64,000 nt of DNA from Sulfuritalea sp. (GTDB taxonomy: Bacteria; Pseudomonadota; Gammaproteobacteria; Burkholderiales; Rhodocyclaceae): NCBI GenBank assembly GCA_023229685.1, contig JALNYT010000004.1:62001-126000 (forward strand). The letters are read 5' to 3'. The notes beneath the pieces were generated by a model. That model was not told where the DNA came from. It saw only the letters and a program-made list of their open reading frames with translations, and did not search any database. This document shows, piece after piece, positions 55,020 through 62,891 of the stretch (positions are counted from its first letter, which is position 1; every line of letters starts with the position of its first letter). Both the position numbers and the translations under genes were made by a program.

Positions 55020-55919
55020 TTATTGCTTTTGTATGTCGATGTAGTTCTTCACGCCCGGATTGGGCTTGTCCAGACCGAACTGATAGCCCAGCGAAACATA
55101 GTGGAAGCGGGCGTTGGTGAAGTCCTCATGAATAGCGAAGCCAAAGTTATACACCTTGTCAGCAGTAAGGGCATGGTCGCCCTTGCCGCCGCCGGCCAAA
55201 GTCCGTTCGAAGGTCACGACCCACTTGTTGCCTTCCTTCTTGCCTTCCGCCTTGAGCAGAGCCTTGCCGCCGTCCATGTGACGGGCCTCGGTGACATAGC
55301 CGTCTACCGGCGCCTTTTCGCCGCTGCGGTACTGGATCAGGTCCATGAACTTGCCGGAGGCCAGATCGCCGTTCTTGATGTGCTTGGTGGTCTTGTCGTC
55401 CTTGGCGTCCTTCATGGTGCGCAGATCGCTGTGGCAGGTTGCCCAGCAGCCATTCAGTTCGGCGCCTTCGACCGTGCCGCCGCCATCGAACATCATGGTC
55501 AGCTTGACTTCGTTCTTCGCATCCAGCTTCTTGGTGCCGCCCTGGGGGGCAACCCACTCGAAACGAAAATAGATCTTGCTGCCATCATGCGCGGCCTGAA
55601 ACGTTACCGGGATCGAGCCCACCTTGCCGGCGGGCGGCGTGGGCTCGAGAACGGTCTTCGAACTGCCGACCGGCTTGCCGGCCACGATCTTGCCGCCAAT
55701 CTCGTTGGCATCGCCCTCGTGGCACTTGGCGCAGCTGCGCTTCTTGTCAACGATGTCGGGTACCGCCGAGTGGTCAGGCTTGTTCATCACCCACTCGAGA
55801 GAGGCCTGGCCCGGATAGAACAAGGTCATCTTGCGCGGGGGAACCTTGCTCCAGTCCGGCGCTGCGAAGGCGCCGCCGGCGACCAGCGCGCCGATTGAAA
55901 ATAACGCAATCTTCTTCAT
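55020..55919 (-). CDS. Ethylbenzene-dehydrogenase-like haem-binding cytochrome
   Basis: 299 residues with a signal peptide (KKIALFSIGALVAGGAFAA). One standard haem c motif, CAKCH, at 63-67; a second site, CWATCH at 158-163, has three residues between the cysteines. The beta-sandwich part (IPVTFQAAHDGSKIYFRFEW, YNFGFAIHEDFTNARFHYVS) resembles the b-haem subunit of ethylbenzene/DMSO-reductase-family enzymes, with His as possible axial ligands. No molybdenum subunit is nearby. It probably passes electrons between the NapC-like protein and the FccAB-like pair; that role is inferred. Confidence 0.72.
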   Translation of the reverse strand: MKKIALFSIGALVAGGAFAAPDWSKVPPRKMTLFYPGQASLEWVMNKPDHSAVPDIVDKKRSCAKCHEGDANEIGGKIVAGKPVGSSKTVLEPTPPAGKVGSIPVTFQAAHDGSKIYFRFEWVAPQGGTKKLDAKNEVKLTMMFDGGGTVEGAELNGCWATCHSDLRTMKDAKDDKTTKHIKNGDLASGKFMDLIQYRSGEKAPVDGYVTEARHMDGGKALLKAEGKKEGNKWVVTFERTLAGGGKGDHALTADKVYNFGFAIHEDFTNARFHYVSLGYQFGLDKPNPGVKNYIDIQKQ

Positions 55920-55975
55920 CTTCAGTTTCTCCCAATGATCTGAAAAAATGTCGGCAGCAAACTGCGCGTAGCCTG

Positions 55976-56614
55976 TCAGCTGTCCTTCTTGGCGGTTTTC
56001 GCCGCTTCTTCCTGCTCCAACAAGTGATGCACTGGCTTATGGGCAATGCCCTTGTGGCAATCGATGCAGGTCTTGCCGTCCTCCATGGCACCTTCGTGCT
56101 TGACCACCGAACGGTCCTTCTGCTTTTCCGGATCCATGGTCTCGAACTGGTGGCAGTTGCGGCACTCCTTGGAGTCAGCCGCTTTCATCTTCTCCCAGAC
56201 GCGCTTGGCCATTTCCAGGCGGTGGGCTTCGAATTTCTCCGGCGTATCGACCGTGGCCCTGATGTGGCCGATGACATCGCGGGCGGCCATCAGCTTCATG
56301 GTCAGCTTGCGGGCGTAATCAAGCGGGTGTTTGCTGCCGGCAACGTGACAGTCGGCGCAGGAAACCGTGGTGCCGCTGCGGTTCTTGTAATGCACCGTTT
56401 TTTTCAGCTCTTCAAAGGGAATGCTCATCTCGTGGCAGGAGAGGCAGAACTCGGTACGGTTGGTCCATTCCATCCCGGTGTTGAGGCCACCCCAGATGAT
56501 GATGCCGCCGACCACGCCGATCACGATCATGCGCAACAACGAGCATTTCGGCGGGTTTAGAAGACAACTGAAAAAGCCGTCCTTGCATCCAGTTTTTGGG
56601 GCTTCATCTGCCAT
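55976..56614 (-). CDS. NapC/NirT-family membrane-bound tetraheme cytochrome c
   Basis: 212 residues. One N-terminal TM anchor (about 27-43, MIVIGVVGGIIIWGGLNTG) and four CXXCH sites: CLSCH (57-61), CADCH (86-90), CRNCH (151-155) and CIDCH (183-187). Family members exchange electrons between membrane quinol and periplasmic proteins. No nitrate, nitrite or TMAO reductase lies nearby; instead it heads an operon with a haem-binding protein and an FccAB-like pair, so it may connect sulfide-type oxidation to the quinone pool. First gene of the operon. Confidence 0.85.
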   Translation of the reverse strand: MADEAPKTGCKDGFFSCLLNPPKCSLLRMIVIGVVGGIIIWGGLNTGMEWTNRTEFCLSCHEMSIPFEELKKTVHYKNRSGTTVSCADCHVAGSKHPLDYARKLTMKLMAARDVIGHIRATVDTPEKFEAHRLEMAKRVWEKMKAADSKECRNCHQFETMDPEKQKDRSVVKHEGAMEDGKTCIDCHKGIAHKPVHHLLEQEEAAKTAKKDS

Positions 56615-56966
56615 TGTTCAAATCCAAATGATTCGTCAGCCGCGAGCGGCACAACGTTTGATTTCGAGTCAATGGAAATGGCAAGGCGCGCAGAGCATCG
56701 GCCCAATGCGATACGCCGGCTCTCAATGAACTGGCGCCTGCTCCCCCTTACCCATCTCCTCCACTGCAACGATTGATTAACGTCACTATTGTCTGTAGGG
56801 GGATTATTGCAGGGCGGCCAAAGCCGGTAAATGAATTTATTATGATCTACGGATCAAGAGCGTTTCTATCAGCGGCCGCTAATGCTGTCGCCGCAGGATG
56901 CTGATCCGGAGGCGATTGGGGGCAAGCGTTTTGCCACCGTGTCGCCAGCGCCGACCTTCTGTTAGA
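56615..56966 (-). other. Regulatory region upstream of the NapC-like operon
   Basis: No convincing gene is seen. TTGATTAACGTCAC at 56773-56786 is close to an FNR/Anr box (TTGAT, four bases, GTCAA or ATCAA) and lies about 160 bases before the NapC-like start. A copy of the dispersed repeat is at 56935-56961. Confidence 0.35.
56935..56961 (-). repeat. Copy of dispersed AAGTCGGCGCTGGCGG-type repeat (diverged)
   Basis: On the minus strand it reads GAAGGTCGGCGCTGGCGACA, differing from the 57181-57206 copy by one inserted base and two changes. It lies five bases downstream of the CidA/LrgA-like remnant's stop. Confidence 0.45.
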
Positions 56967-57131
56967 TCAACCCAGCCAGCGCATCAGCGGCGGCATCAGC
57001 CATGGGAGCAGCACCGCAGTCGGCAGGCCGTTCATGCCCATCATCGGGCCGGGCACGGGCAGGGCGACGAACCGGGTGGCGGCCTCGCCCGCCAGTTGAA
57101 ACGGCAACAGCAGCGTGATTGCATTCAGCAT
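56967..57131 (-). pseudogene. Truncated CidA/LrgA-family remnant
   Basis: A 54-residue open frame from ATG 57131 with GGAG in front. Its first 33 residues (LNAITLLLPFQLAGEAATRF, LPVPGPMMGM) match the N-terminus of CidA/LrgA holin-like membrane proteins, which are about 120 residues long. After GPMMGM the sequence changes to NGLPTAVLLPWLMPPLMRWL and stops, with no trace of the remaining TM helices or of the partner lrgB. It lies behind the malate synthase terminator and between two copies of a dispersed repeat, so it looks like the leftover of a deletion, though a small functional protein is possible. Confidence 0.5.
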
Positions 57132-57143
57132 GGCGGCTTCTCC

Positions 57144-57177
57144 AAAAAAACGGCGCCCTTCTCGCGTCGGGCGCCGT
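57144..57177 (-). terminator. Rho-independent terminator of malate synthase
   Basis: On the minus strand, CGGCGCCC and GGGCGCCG form the stem and a run of seven T follows. It lies about 50 bases after the malate synthase stop. Confidence 0.85.
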
Positions 57178-57180
57178 GTC

Positions 57181-57206
57181 CACCGTCCCGCCAGCGCCGA
57201 CTTCTG
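57181..57206 (-). repeat. Copy of dispersed AAGTCGGCGCTGGCGG-type repeat
   Basis: On the minus strand it reads AAGTCGGCGCTGGCGGGACG, identical over 20 bases to the 8727-8750 copy apart from its first position. It lies between the malate synthase stop and its terminator. Confidence 0.55.
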
Positions 57207-57225
57207 CCGGCGCGGCTGGCCCTCC

Positions 57226-58818
57226 TTACTCCATGGCTTCGTATAAAGGCAGCGTCAGGAACTCGGGATAATTGTCAGCGAGCGACATCTCTTCGAAAAT
57301 CTTCGCCGCCTGGTCGTAGGTTTCGGTCTTCTCGCCCTGGGCGGTGACGGTGGCCTTCACTTTCGCCAGTTCCTCGGGAATGAAGCCGCGCACCATGTCG
57401 GCAGTGACCTTGCGGCCGTCATCGAGCTTGCCCTTCGGCGACACGACCCACTGCCACACTTGCGAGCGGCTGATTTCGGCTGTGGCCGCATCTTCCATCA
57501 GGTTGTGGATCGGCACGCAACCGTTGCCGGCGAGCCAACTGCCGAGGTAGTGGATGCCGACGTTGATGTTGTTGCGCACGCCGACTTCGGTGATCGGCTG
57601 TTCGGGCTGAAAGTTGAGCCAGTCCTTGGGGCCGAAGTTCTCGTCGCGCTGCTTTTCCCACTGGTTGGGTCGCTCGCCCAGCACCTTCTGGAATTCTTCC
57701 GCAGCAATCGCCACCAGACCGGGGTGAGCCACCCAGCCGCCGTCGAAGCCGTCGTTGGCATCGCGCGTCTTGTCGTGACGGATGCCGGCCATCGCCTTCT
57801 CGTTGGCCACCGGGTCATTCTTGATCGGAATCAGTGCGCTCATGCCGCCGATGGCTGGTGCGCCTCTCTTGTGGCAGGCCTTGACCAGCGCCAGGGCATA
57901 GCTGCGCATGAACGGAACTTCCATGGTGATGGCGCCGCGATTGGCGAGGCAGAAATTCTTGTTGCGCTTGAATTTCTTGATGCAGGAGAAGATGTAGTCC
58001 CAACGTCCGGCGTTAAGGCCCGCACTGTGCTGGCGCAGTTCGTAGAGGATTTCTTCGAGTTCGAAGGTGGCGAGGATGGTCTCGATCAGCACCGTAGCCT
58101 TGATCGAGCCCTGTGGCAGTCCGATCTCGTTTTGCGCCATGATGAAAATGTCATTCCACAGCCGGGCTTCGAGGTGGCTTTCCATCTTCGGCAGATAGAA
58201 GTAGGGGCCGGCGCCGCGGGCGATCTGCTCCTTGGCGTTGTGAAACAGGAACAGCGCAAAGTCGAAGACGCCGCCGGAGACGCGCTGGCCGTCGATCAGC
58301 ACATGCTTCTCGTCCAGATGCCAGCCACGCGGACGCACCTGCAGGGTGGCGATCTTGTCATTGAGTTTGTATTCCTTGCCGGCTTCGTTTTTGAACGACA
58401 GTTCGCGGCGAATGGCCTTGTAGAGATTGATCTGGCCCTGAATCAGGTTGTCCCACTTGGGGCTGTTGGAGTCCTCGAAGTCGCTCATGTAGGAATCAGC
58501 GCCCGAGTTGTAGGCGTTGATGACCATCTTGGCTTCGACCGGGCCGGTGATCTCGGTGCGGCGACGTTCCAGCGCTTTCGGCAACGGCGCGATCTTCCAG
58601 TCGCCTTCGCGGATGTGCCTGGTTTCGGGCAGGAAGTCGGGCATCTCGCCGGCATCGATGCGGGCCTGGCGGGCGACGCGAGCGGCAAGCAGTTCCTTGC
58701 GGCGCGGCTCGAAGGCGCGGTGCAGTTTGGCGACCAGCGCCAGCGCTTCGGGCGTAAGAATCTTCGCGTAGTCGGCGGTGATGGGGGCGTTGATTTGAAC
58801 GCCGGCGGGCAGGCTCAT
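57226..58818 (-). CDS. aceB: Malate synthase A
   Basis: 530 residues, the malate synthase A length. It condenses glyoxylate with acetyl-CoA to give malate in the glyoxylate bypass. Conserved segments: AYNSGADSYMSDFEDSNSP, RPRGWHLDEKHVL, LIETILATFELEEILYEL (the metal-binding Glu region) and AHPGLVAIA; the C-terminal domain carries NGCVPIHNLMEDAATAEISR. Strong AAGGAG before ATG 58818. It is divergent from a LysR gene, its likely regulator, and close to aceA. Confidence 0.97.
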   Translation of the reverse strand: MSLPAGVQINAPITADYAKILTPEALALVAKLHRAFEPRRKELLAARVARQARIDAGEMPDFLPETRHIREGDWKIAPLPKALERRRTEITGPVEAKMVINAYNSGADSYMSDFEDSNSPKWDNLIQGQINLYKAIRRELSFKNEAGKEYKLNDKIATLQVRPRGWHLDEKHVLIDGQRVSGGVFDFALFLFHNAKEQIARGAGPYFYLPKMESHLEARLWNDIFIMAQNEIGLPQGSIKATVLIETILATFELEEILYELRQHSAGLNAGRWDYIFSCIKKFKRNKNFCLANRGAITMEVPFMRSYALALVKACHKRGAPAIGGMSALIPIKNDPVANEKAMAGIRHDKTRDANDGFDGGWVAHPGLVAIAAEEFQKVLGERPNQWEKQRDENFGPKDWLNFQPEQPITEVGVRNNINVGIHYLGSWLAGNGCVPIHNLMEDAATAEISRSQVWQWVVSPKGKLDDGRKVTADMVRGFIPEELAKVKATVTAQGEKTETYDQAAKIFEEMSLADNYPEFLTLPLYEAME

Positions 58819-58923
58819 GAGGGACTCCTTGATGTGGGTTGCAGCAATGCATGAATTGTATTCTTGCCTATTCGGATACAGAAGCTATGATTCGATCAAT
58901 TGATTGTTGACCAATAGTATCGA
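58819..58923. promoter_or_regulatory. Divergent aceB/lysR control region
   Basis: This 105-base gap must hold promoters for both genes. It contains the palindrome ATCAATTGAT at 58895-58904 next to TTGTTGACCAATAG, a possible LysR-type binding site. No experiment or alignment supports a precise operator. Confidence 0.35.
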
Positions 58924-59829
58924 ATGGATCAGTTCAAGCAGATTTCTGCCTTTGTTGGGGTCGCAAGTCGCGGCAGCATGTCGGCTACCGCCCGCGCCGA
59001 AGGGGTGACCCCGGCCATCATCGGGCGCCGTCTGGATGCGCTGGAAGAGCGCCTCGGCATCAAGTTGCTGTTGCGCACCACACGGCGGATTTCGCTCACC
59101 TTCGAGGGAGCCGCGTTTCTCGAGGACTGCCAGCGCATCCTGCGGGAGCTGGCGGATGCCGAAGGCGCGGTGAGTCTGGGCGGCATTCGGCCCGGCGGGC
59201 ATTTGAAGATATCGGCCCCAGCGGGTTTCGGTCGGCGTCATGTGGCGCCGTTGCTGAGGCGGTTCATCGAAGACAATCCCGACGTCACGGTACGGCTCGA
59301 CCTGTCCGACCGTCTGGTTGATCTGGTGGATGAGAACGTGGACTGCGCCATACGTATTGGCGACTTGGCGGATTCGAGCCTGATCAGCATCCGGCTCGGC
59401 GAAATGCAGCGGGTGGTGGTTGCCAGCCCGGACTACATTGCGAAATTCGGCGTGCCGCCAGCGCCGACTTCTTTGGCGGAGCACAACTGTTTGTCGCTGC
59501 GTCAGCAGCGCGGCTGGACGCTGCGTGTCGAGGGCGAGGTGCGGACGATAAAGGTCAGCGGCCGCTTCGAGTGCAACGATGGCGCGGTCCTGCATGACTG
59601 GGCGCTGGCCGGCAAGGGCCTGGCCTGGCGGTCGCTGTGGGAAGTCGGGGCGGATGTTGCCGCGGGGCGCCTGGTGACCGTGCTGGATGAGTTCGCCGCG
59701 CCACCGGTGGGTATCCATGCCGTGGTGCCGCAGCGCAGGCATCTGCCGCTGCGGGTCAGGCTGTTCATTGACTTGCTCAAAGTGACGTGGCGCGATCCAG
59801 CCTATTGGGCCGCCTCGGCAGGCGTCTGA
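58924..59829 (+). CDS. LysR-family transcriptional regulator
   Basis: 301 residues. An N-terminal winged helix-turn-helix (QFKQISAFVGVASRGSMSAT, LEERLGIKLLLRTTRRISLT) and a substrate-binding co-inducer domain (GHLKISAPAGFGRRHVAPLL, VDCAIRIGDLADSSLISIRL). It is divergent from aceB, the classic arrangement for a regulator controlling its neighbour. The effector is unknown; a glyoxylate-cycle intermediate is plausible. A copy of the dispersed repeat is embedded in the codons for VPPAPTS (59448-59473). Confidence 0.92.
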   Translation: MDQFKQISAFVGVASRGSMSATARAEGVTPAIIGRRLDALEERLGIKLLLRTTRRISLTFEGAAFLEDCQRILRELADAEGAVSLGGIRPGGHLKISAPAGFGRRHVAPLLRRFIEDNPDVTVRLDLSDRLVDLVDENVDCAIRIGDLADSSLISIRLGEMQRVVVASPDYIAKFGVPPAPTSLAEHNCLSLRQQRGWTLRVEGEVRTIKVSGRFECNDGAVLHDWALAGKGLAWRSLWEVGADVAAGRLVTVLDEFAAPPVGIHAVVPQRRHLPLRVRLFIDLLKVTWRDPAYWAASAGV

Positions 59830-59844
59830 TTTTCTCGCGGGGCA

Positions 59845-60705
59845 TCACGGCAAAGCCTGCCGCAGAAAGCCGTCCAGTTGCCGGATCCAGTCAGCCCTGC
59901 CAAAGACGAAGCCCTCGTTATGCCCGCCCGCAAGCTCGATGAACTGTTTTGGCTGCCGGGCGGCCTCGAATAGATGCTGGCCATGAACGAAGGGAATGAT
60001 ATCGTCATCGCGACTGTGGATCACCAGTACCGGGCAGGCAATCTGTGGCAGGCGCGCCAGGCTGTCATAGCGGATGCGGGCCAGCAAGCGTATTGGCAGC
60101 AGCGGATACAGGCCGGCTCCCATGTCGGGCACGGAGGTGAAGGTAGAGGCCAGCACCAGCGCAGCGGGACGATTTCCAGTCGCGAGTCGCGCCGCCACGC
60201 CACCACCCAGCGATTCGCCAAAGAGAACGATGCGGCTGGCAGGAAATCCGAGCGTTTGCGTGGCATGGCGCCAGGCAGCTTCGGCGTCCAGATAGGTACC
60301 TTCTTCCGATGGGGCTCCACTACTGAGACCGTAGCCCCGATAGTCAATGATGAGTGTGGCCAGACCCAGATCGTGGAACATGCGCAGATAGTCGAGCCGG
60401 TGACCGATATTCCCGGCATTGCCGTGGAAGAATACGATCAAGCCGCGCGCCTCGCGTTTCGTGTCCGCTGGCACAAACCAGCCGTCGAGGGTTTCGCCAT
60501 CGGCGGTGGCGAGTTTCAGCGGGATGTAAGTCAGACCGATGTCGGCCGGATTGGCGCGAAAGCCGCGATCGATCTCCGGCAGGAACACCAGCGAGGACTG
60601 CCGGAAATAAATCAGGGCTGTCAGACCCAGATAGACCAGCAGAATAATCTGGAGTGCCGACCACAACATCGAGGAAACCTTCCTGGGAAGCCGAGCGGTC
60701 ATCAA
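59845..60705 (-). CDS. Alpha/beta hydrolase (BEM46/YfhR-like)
   Basis: 286 residues. An N-terminal membrane anchor (LWSALQIILLVYLGLTALIY) precedes an alpha/beta-hydrolase fold with oxyanion motif FFHGNAGNIGHR, nucleophile Ser in LFGESLGGGVA, acid Asp in HSRDDDIIP and base His in AGGHNEGF. The substrate is unknown. It is convergent with the LysR gene and downstream of aceA on the same strand, but the aceA terminator separates them. Confidence 0.88.
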   Translation of the reverse strand: MMTARLPRKVSSMLWSALQIILLVYLGLTALIYFRQSSLVFLPEIDRGFRANPADIGLTYIPLKLATADGETLDGWFVPADTKREARGLIVFFHGNAGNIGHRLDYLRMFHDLGLATLIIDYRGYGLSSGAPSEEGTYLDAEAAWRHATQTLGFPASRIVLFGESLGGGVAARLATGNRPAALVLASTFTSVPDMGAGLYPLLPIRLLARIRYDSLARLPQIACPVLVIHSRDDDIIPFVHGQHLFEAARQPKQFIELAGGHNEGFVFGRADWIRQLDGFLRQALP

Positions 60706-60761
60706 TGGGCCAAATTCAACCGGGCAGTTCGTAGACGAATCACATCACCACTCTACCCCAC

Positions 60762-60797
60762 AAAAAAAATGCCGCGCCGGTTTCCCGGCGCGGCATT
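60762..60797 (-). terminator. Rho-independent terminator of aceA
   Basis: On the minus strand, ATGCCGCGCCGG and CCGGCGCGGCAT form a 12-base stem around a four-base loop, followed by eight T. It begins about 25 bases after the aceA stop. Confidence 0.93.
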
Positions 60798-60820
60798 TAC
60801 TGGCTCTTGCGACTTGCTGC

Positions 60821-62119
60821 TTACTGGAACTGCTCTTCTTCGGTCGAGCCATGCAGCGCGGTGACTGACGAGGTGCCGCCCTGAATCACCGTGGTGACAT
60901 CGTCGAAGTAGCCGGTGCCAACCTCCTGCTGGTGCGAGACGAAGGTATAGCCGCGGTCGCGTGCAGCGAATTCCGGCTCCTGCATCTTCTCGACATAGGC
61001 TGTCATGCCGCGCGCCACATAATCCTGAGCCAGATCGAACATGTGGTACCACATGTTATGGATGCCGGCGAGCGTGATGAACTGATACTTGTAGCCCATG
61101 GCGCCCAGTTCGCGCTGGAATTTGGCGATGGTGGCATCGTCGAGGTTTTTCTTCCAGTTGAAGGACGGCGAGCAGTTGTAGGCCAGAAGCTTGCCGGGGA
61201 ACTTGGCGCGAATGCCTTCGGCAAAGGCCTTGGCGAACGCCAGATCCGGCGTGCCGGTTTCGCACCACACCATGTCGGCGTACGGGGCGTAAGCCAGGCC
61301 GCGGCTGATGGCTTGGCCGAGACCCTTCTTGGTCTTGTAGAAGCCTTCCGAGGTGCGCTCTCCGGTGATGAAGGGCTTGTCGTTCTCATCGACGTCCGAG
61401 GTGACCAGATCTGCGGCCTCCGCGTCGGTGCGGGCGAGGATGATGGTCGGTACGCCCATCACGTCGGCCGCCATGCGCGCGGCGATCAGCTTCTGCACGG
61501 CCTCCTGTGTAGGTACGAGGACCTTGCCGCCCATGTGGCCACACTTCTTTACGGAGGCGAGCTGGTCTTCGAAATGCACGCCACCGGCGCCGGCGCGGAT
61601 CATGGCCTTCATTAGTTCGAAAGCGTTCAGCACGCCGCCGAAACCCGCCTCGGCGTCCGCCACGATCGGCACGTGGTAATCGATATAACCCTCGTCGCCG
61701 GCGTTCATGCCCTTGGCATGCTGGATTTCGTCGGCACGGCGGAAGGAATTGTTGATGCGCTCGACCACCTTCGGTACGGAATCCACCGGATACAGCGACT
61801 GGTCGGGGTACATCGCGGCGTAGGAATTGTTGTCGGCCGCGACCTGCCAGCCGGACAGGTAGATGGCCTTCATGCCGGCCTTGACCATCTGCATGGCCTG
61901 GCCACCGGTCAGGGCACCCAGGCAGTTGATGTAGGGTGTGTTGTTGACCAGATCCCAGAGCTTCTCGGCGCCGCGCCGGGCGAGCGTGTGTTCGATTTGG
62001 AAGGAGCCGCGCAGTCGGACCACGTCGTCGGCGCTGTAACCGCGCTTGATGCCTTTCCAACGGGGGTTTTCGGCCCAGTCCTTGGCCAGGGCGGCCGCTT
62101 GTGCTTTGCGATCAGTCAT
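60821..62119 (-). CDS. aceA: Isocitrate lyase
   Basis: 432 residues from ATG 62119. It splits isocitrate into succinate and glyoxylate, the first glyoxylate-bypass step. The active-site loop KKCGHMGGKVL, the substrate segments GDEGYIDYHVPIVADAEAGF and YNCSPSFNW, and the phosphate-binding GIKRGYSADDVVRLRG are all present. The frame is open upstream to a TTG at 62206, but that codon forms the promoter -35 box, so ATG 62119 is the start. Two identical palindromes lie in front. Confidence 0.97.
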   Translation of the reverse strand: MTDRKAQAAALAKDWAENPRWKGIKRGYSADDVVRLRGSFQIEHTLARRGAEKLWDLVNNTPYINCLGALTGGQAMQMVKAGMKAIYLSGWQVAADNNSYAAMYPDQSLYPVDSVPKVVERINNSFRRADEIQHAKGMNAGDEGYIDYHVPIVADAEAGFGGVLNAFELMKAMIRAGAGGVHFEDQLASVKKCGHMGGKVLVPTQEAVQKLIAARMAADVMGVPTIILARTDAEAADLVTSDVDENDKPFITGERTSEGFYKTKKGLGQAISRGLAYAPYADMVWCETGTPDLAFAKAFAEGIRAKFPGKLLAYNCSPSFNWKKNLDDATIAKFQRELGAMGYKYQFITLAGIHNMWYHMFDLAQDYVARGMTAYVEKMQEPEFAARDRGYTFVSHQQEVGTGYFDDVTTVIQGGTSSVTALHGSTEEEQFQ

Positions 62120-62177
62120 GTTCAATCCTCTGAGGGTTGTTGTCGAAGGGGATGCTCCAAACTGGAGCATTGACAAC

Positions 62178-62206
62178 AGTATAAAGAGGATTCTGCGTTG
62201 CAGCAA
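62178..62206 (-). promoter_or_regulatory. Sigma-70 promoter of aceA
   Basis: On the minus strand, TTGCTG at 62206-62201 and TATACT at 62183-62178 are separated by 17 bases, about 60 bases before ATG 62119. Confidence 0.75.
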
Positions 62207-62208
62207 TA

Positions 62209-62222
62209 GTCTTATATAAGAC
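62209..62222. promoter_or_regulatory. 14-bp palindromic operator candidate, copy 1
   Basis: GTCTTATATAAGAC is a perfect palindrome ending two bases upstream of the aceA -35 box. An identical copy lies at 62328-62341. The size and symmetry suit a dimeric regulator such as a GntR/FCD-type protein, but none is identified. Confidence 0.65.
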
Positions 62223-62327
62223 TAGCTAAAATTCTTTATTGTTATTTAACAGGCTATTGGACAACTAATTCCGTAATGCGGTAGGCGCTTTGGGATAATG
62301 AAACGCTTGTTGTGTCCGTTGATATAT

Positions 62328-62341
62328 GTCTTATATAAGAC
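62328..62341. promoter_or_regulatory. 14-bp palindromic operator candidate, copy 2
   Basis: GTCTTATATAAGAC, identical to copy 1, lies five bases after the rraA-like stop and 119 bases (start to start) from copy 1. The extended form ATGTCTTATATAAGACAT is symmetrical over 18 bases. Confidence 0.6.
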
Positions 62342-62346
62342 ATGGA

Positions 62347-62826
62347 CTAATGCAGGGGATTGGCGCTCACAATTACGCCATCTTCGTCCGCGTACAGCCA
62401 TTCGCCAGGAGTGAAGACGACGCCGCCGAAACTCACCGGAATATCGGCCTCGCCGACATTCCTCTTGACGGTCTTCATCGGGTGGGTGTCGATTGCAAAC
62501 ACGCCGATGTCCATTTCGCCGATGGCGCGAGAATCGCGAATGCAACCATAGACGACCAGGCCCGCCCAGCCGTTCCTGACCCCCAGCGCGGCGAGTTGAT
62601 CGCCGACCAGCGCCCGGCGCAGGCTACCGCCACCGTCGATCACCAGCACGCGACCTTCTCCCGGGGCTTCGAGCGCCTTTCTGACCAGCGAGTTGTCTTC
62701 AAAAAGTTTCAGCGTCGCGATGCGGCCATGAAAGGCGGCGCGGCCACCGAAACTGCTGAACATGGGTTCAACGACGCGCACATTGCCTTCATGGGCGTCG
62801 CAGAGATCAGTGGTGAGCAAGTCCAT
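62347..62826 (-). CDS. rraA: RraA-family protein (RNase E inhibitor / 4-hydroxy-4-methyl-2-oxoglutarate aldolase type)
   Basis: 159 residues from ATG 62826, which gives the usual N-terminus (DLLTTDLCDAHEGNVRVVEP); a TTG at 62862 would add 12 residues and has GGTGAG in front, so the start is unsettled. Conserved segments: MFSSFGGRAAFHGRIATL, LVIDGGGSLRRALVGDQLA and VVYGCIRDSRAIGEMDIGVF, including the Arg/Asp pair used by the aldolase branch. It could regulate RNase E or act as a metal-dependent aldolase/oxaloacetate decarboxylase. It follows clpA by about 65 bases. Confidence 0.88.
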   Translation of the reverse strand: MDLLTTDLCDAHEGNVRVVEPMFSSFGGRAAFHGRIATLKLFEDNSLVRKALEAPGEGRVLVIDGGGSLRRALVGDQLAALGVRNGWAGLVVYGCIRDSRAIGEMDIGVFAIDTHPMKTVKRNVGEADIPVSFGGVVFTPGEWLYADEDGVIVSANPLH

Positions 62827-62891
62827 GGTTCGACGGATACGTTCAACGACGGCTGTCGCCAAGGCTCACCCGGTCGGCCGTTTCAGCGTGC

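Noticed and set aside
54267..55898. 543-codon + strand frame opposite the cytochrome genes
   Set aside because: Antisense shadow; the minus-strand genes have signal peptides, CXXCH motifs and operon spacing.
56654..56680. TTGACTCGAAATCAA (minus strand) as a second FNR box
   Set aside because: The two half sites are five bases apart instead of four, and no promoter is placed suitably.
57460..58854. 464-codon + strand frame opposite aceB
   Set aside because: Antisense shadow of malate synthase with no family resemblance.
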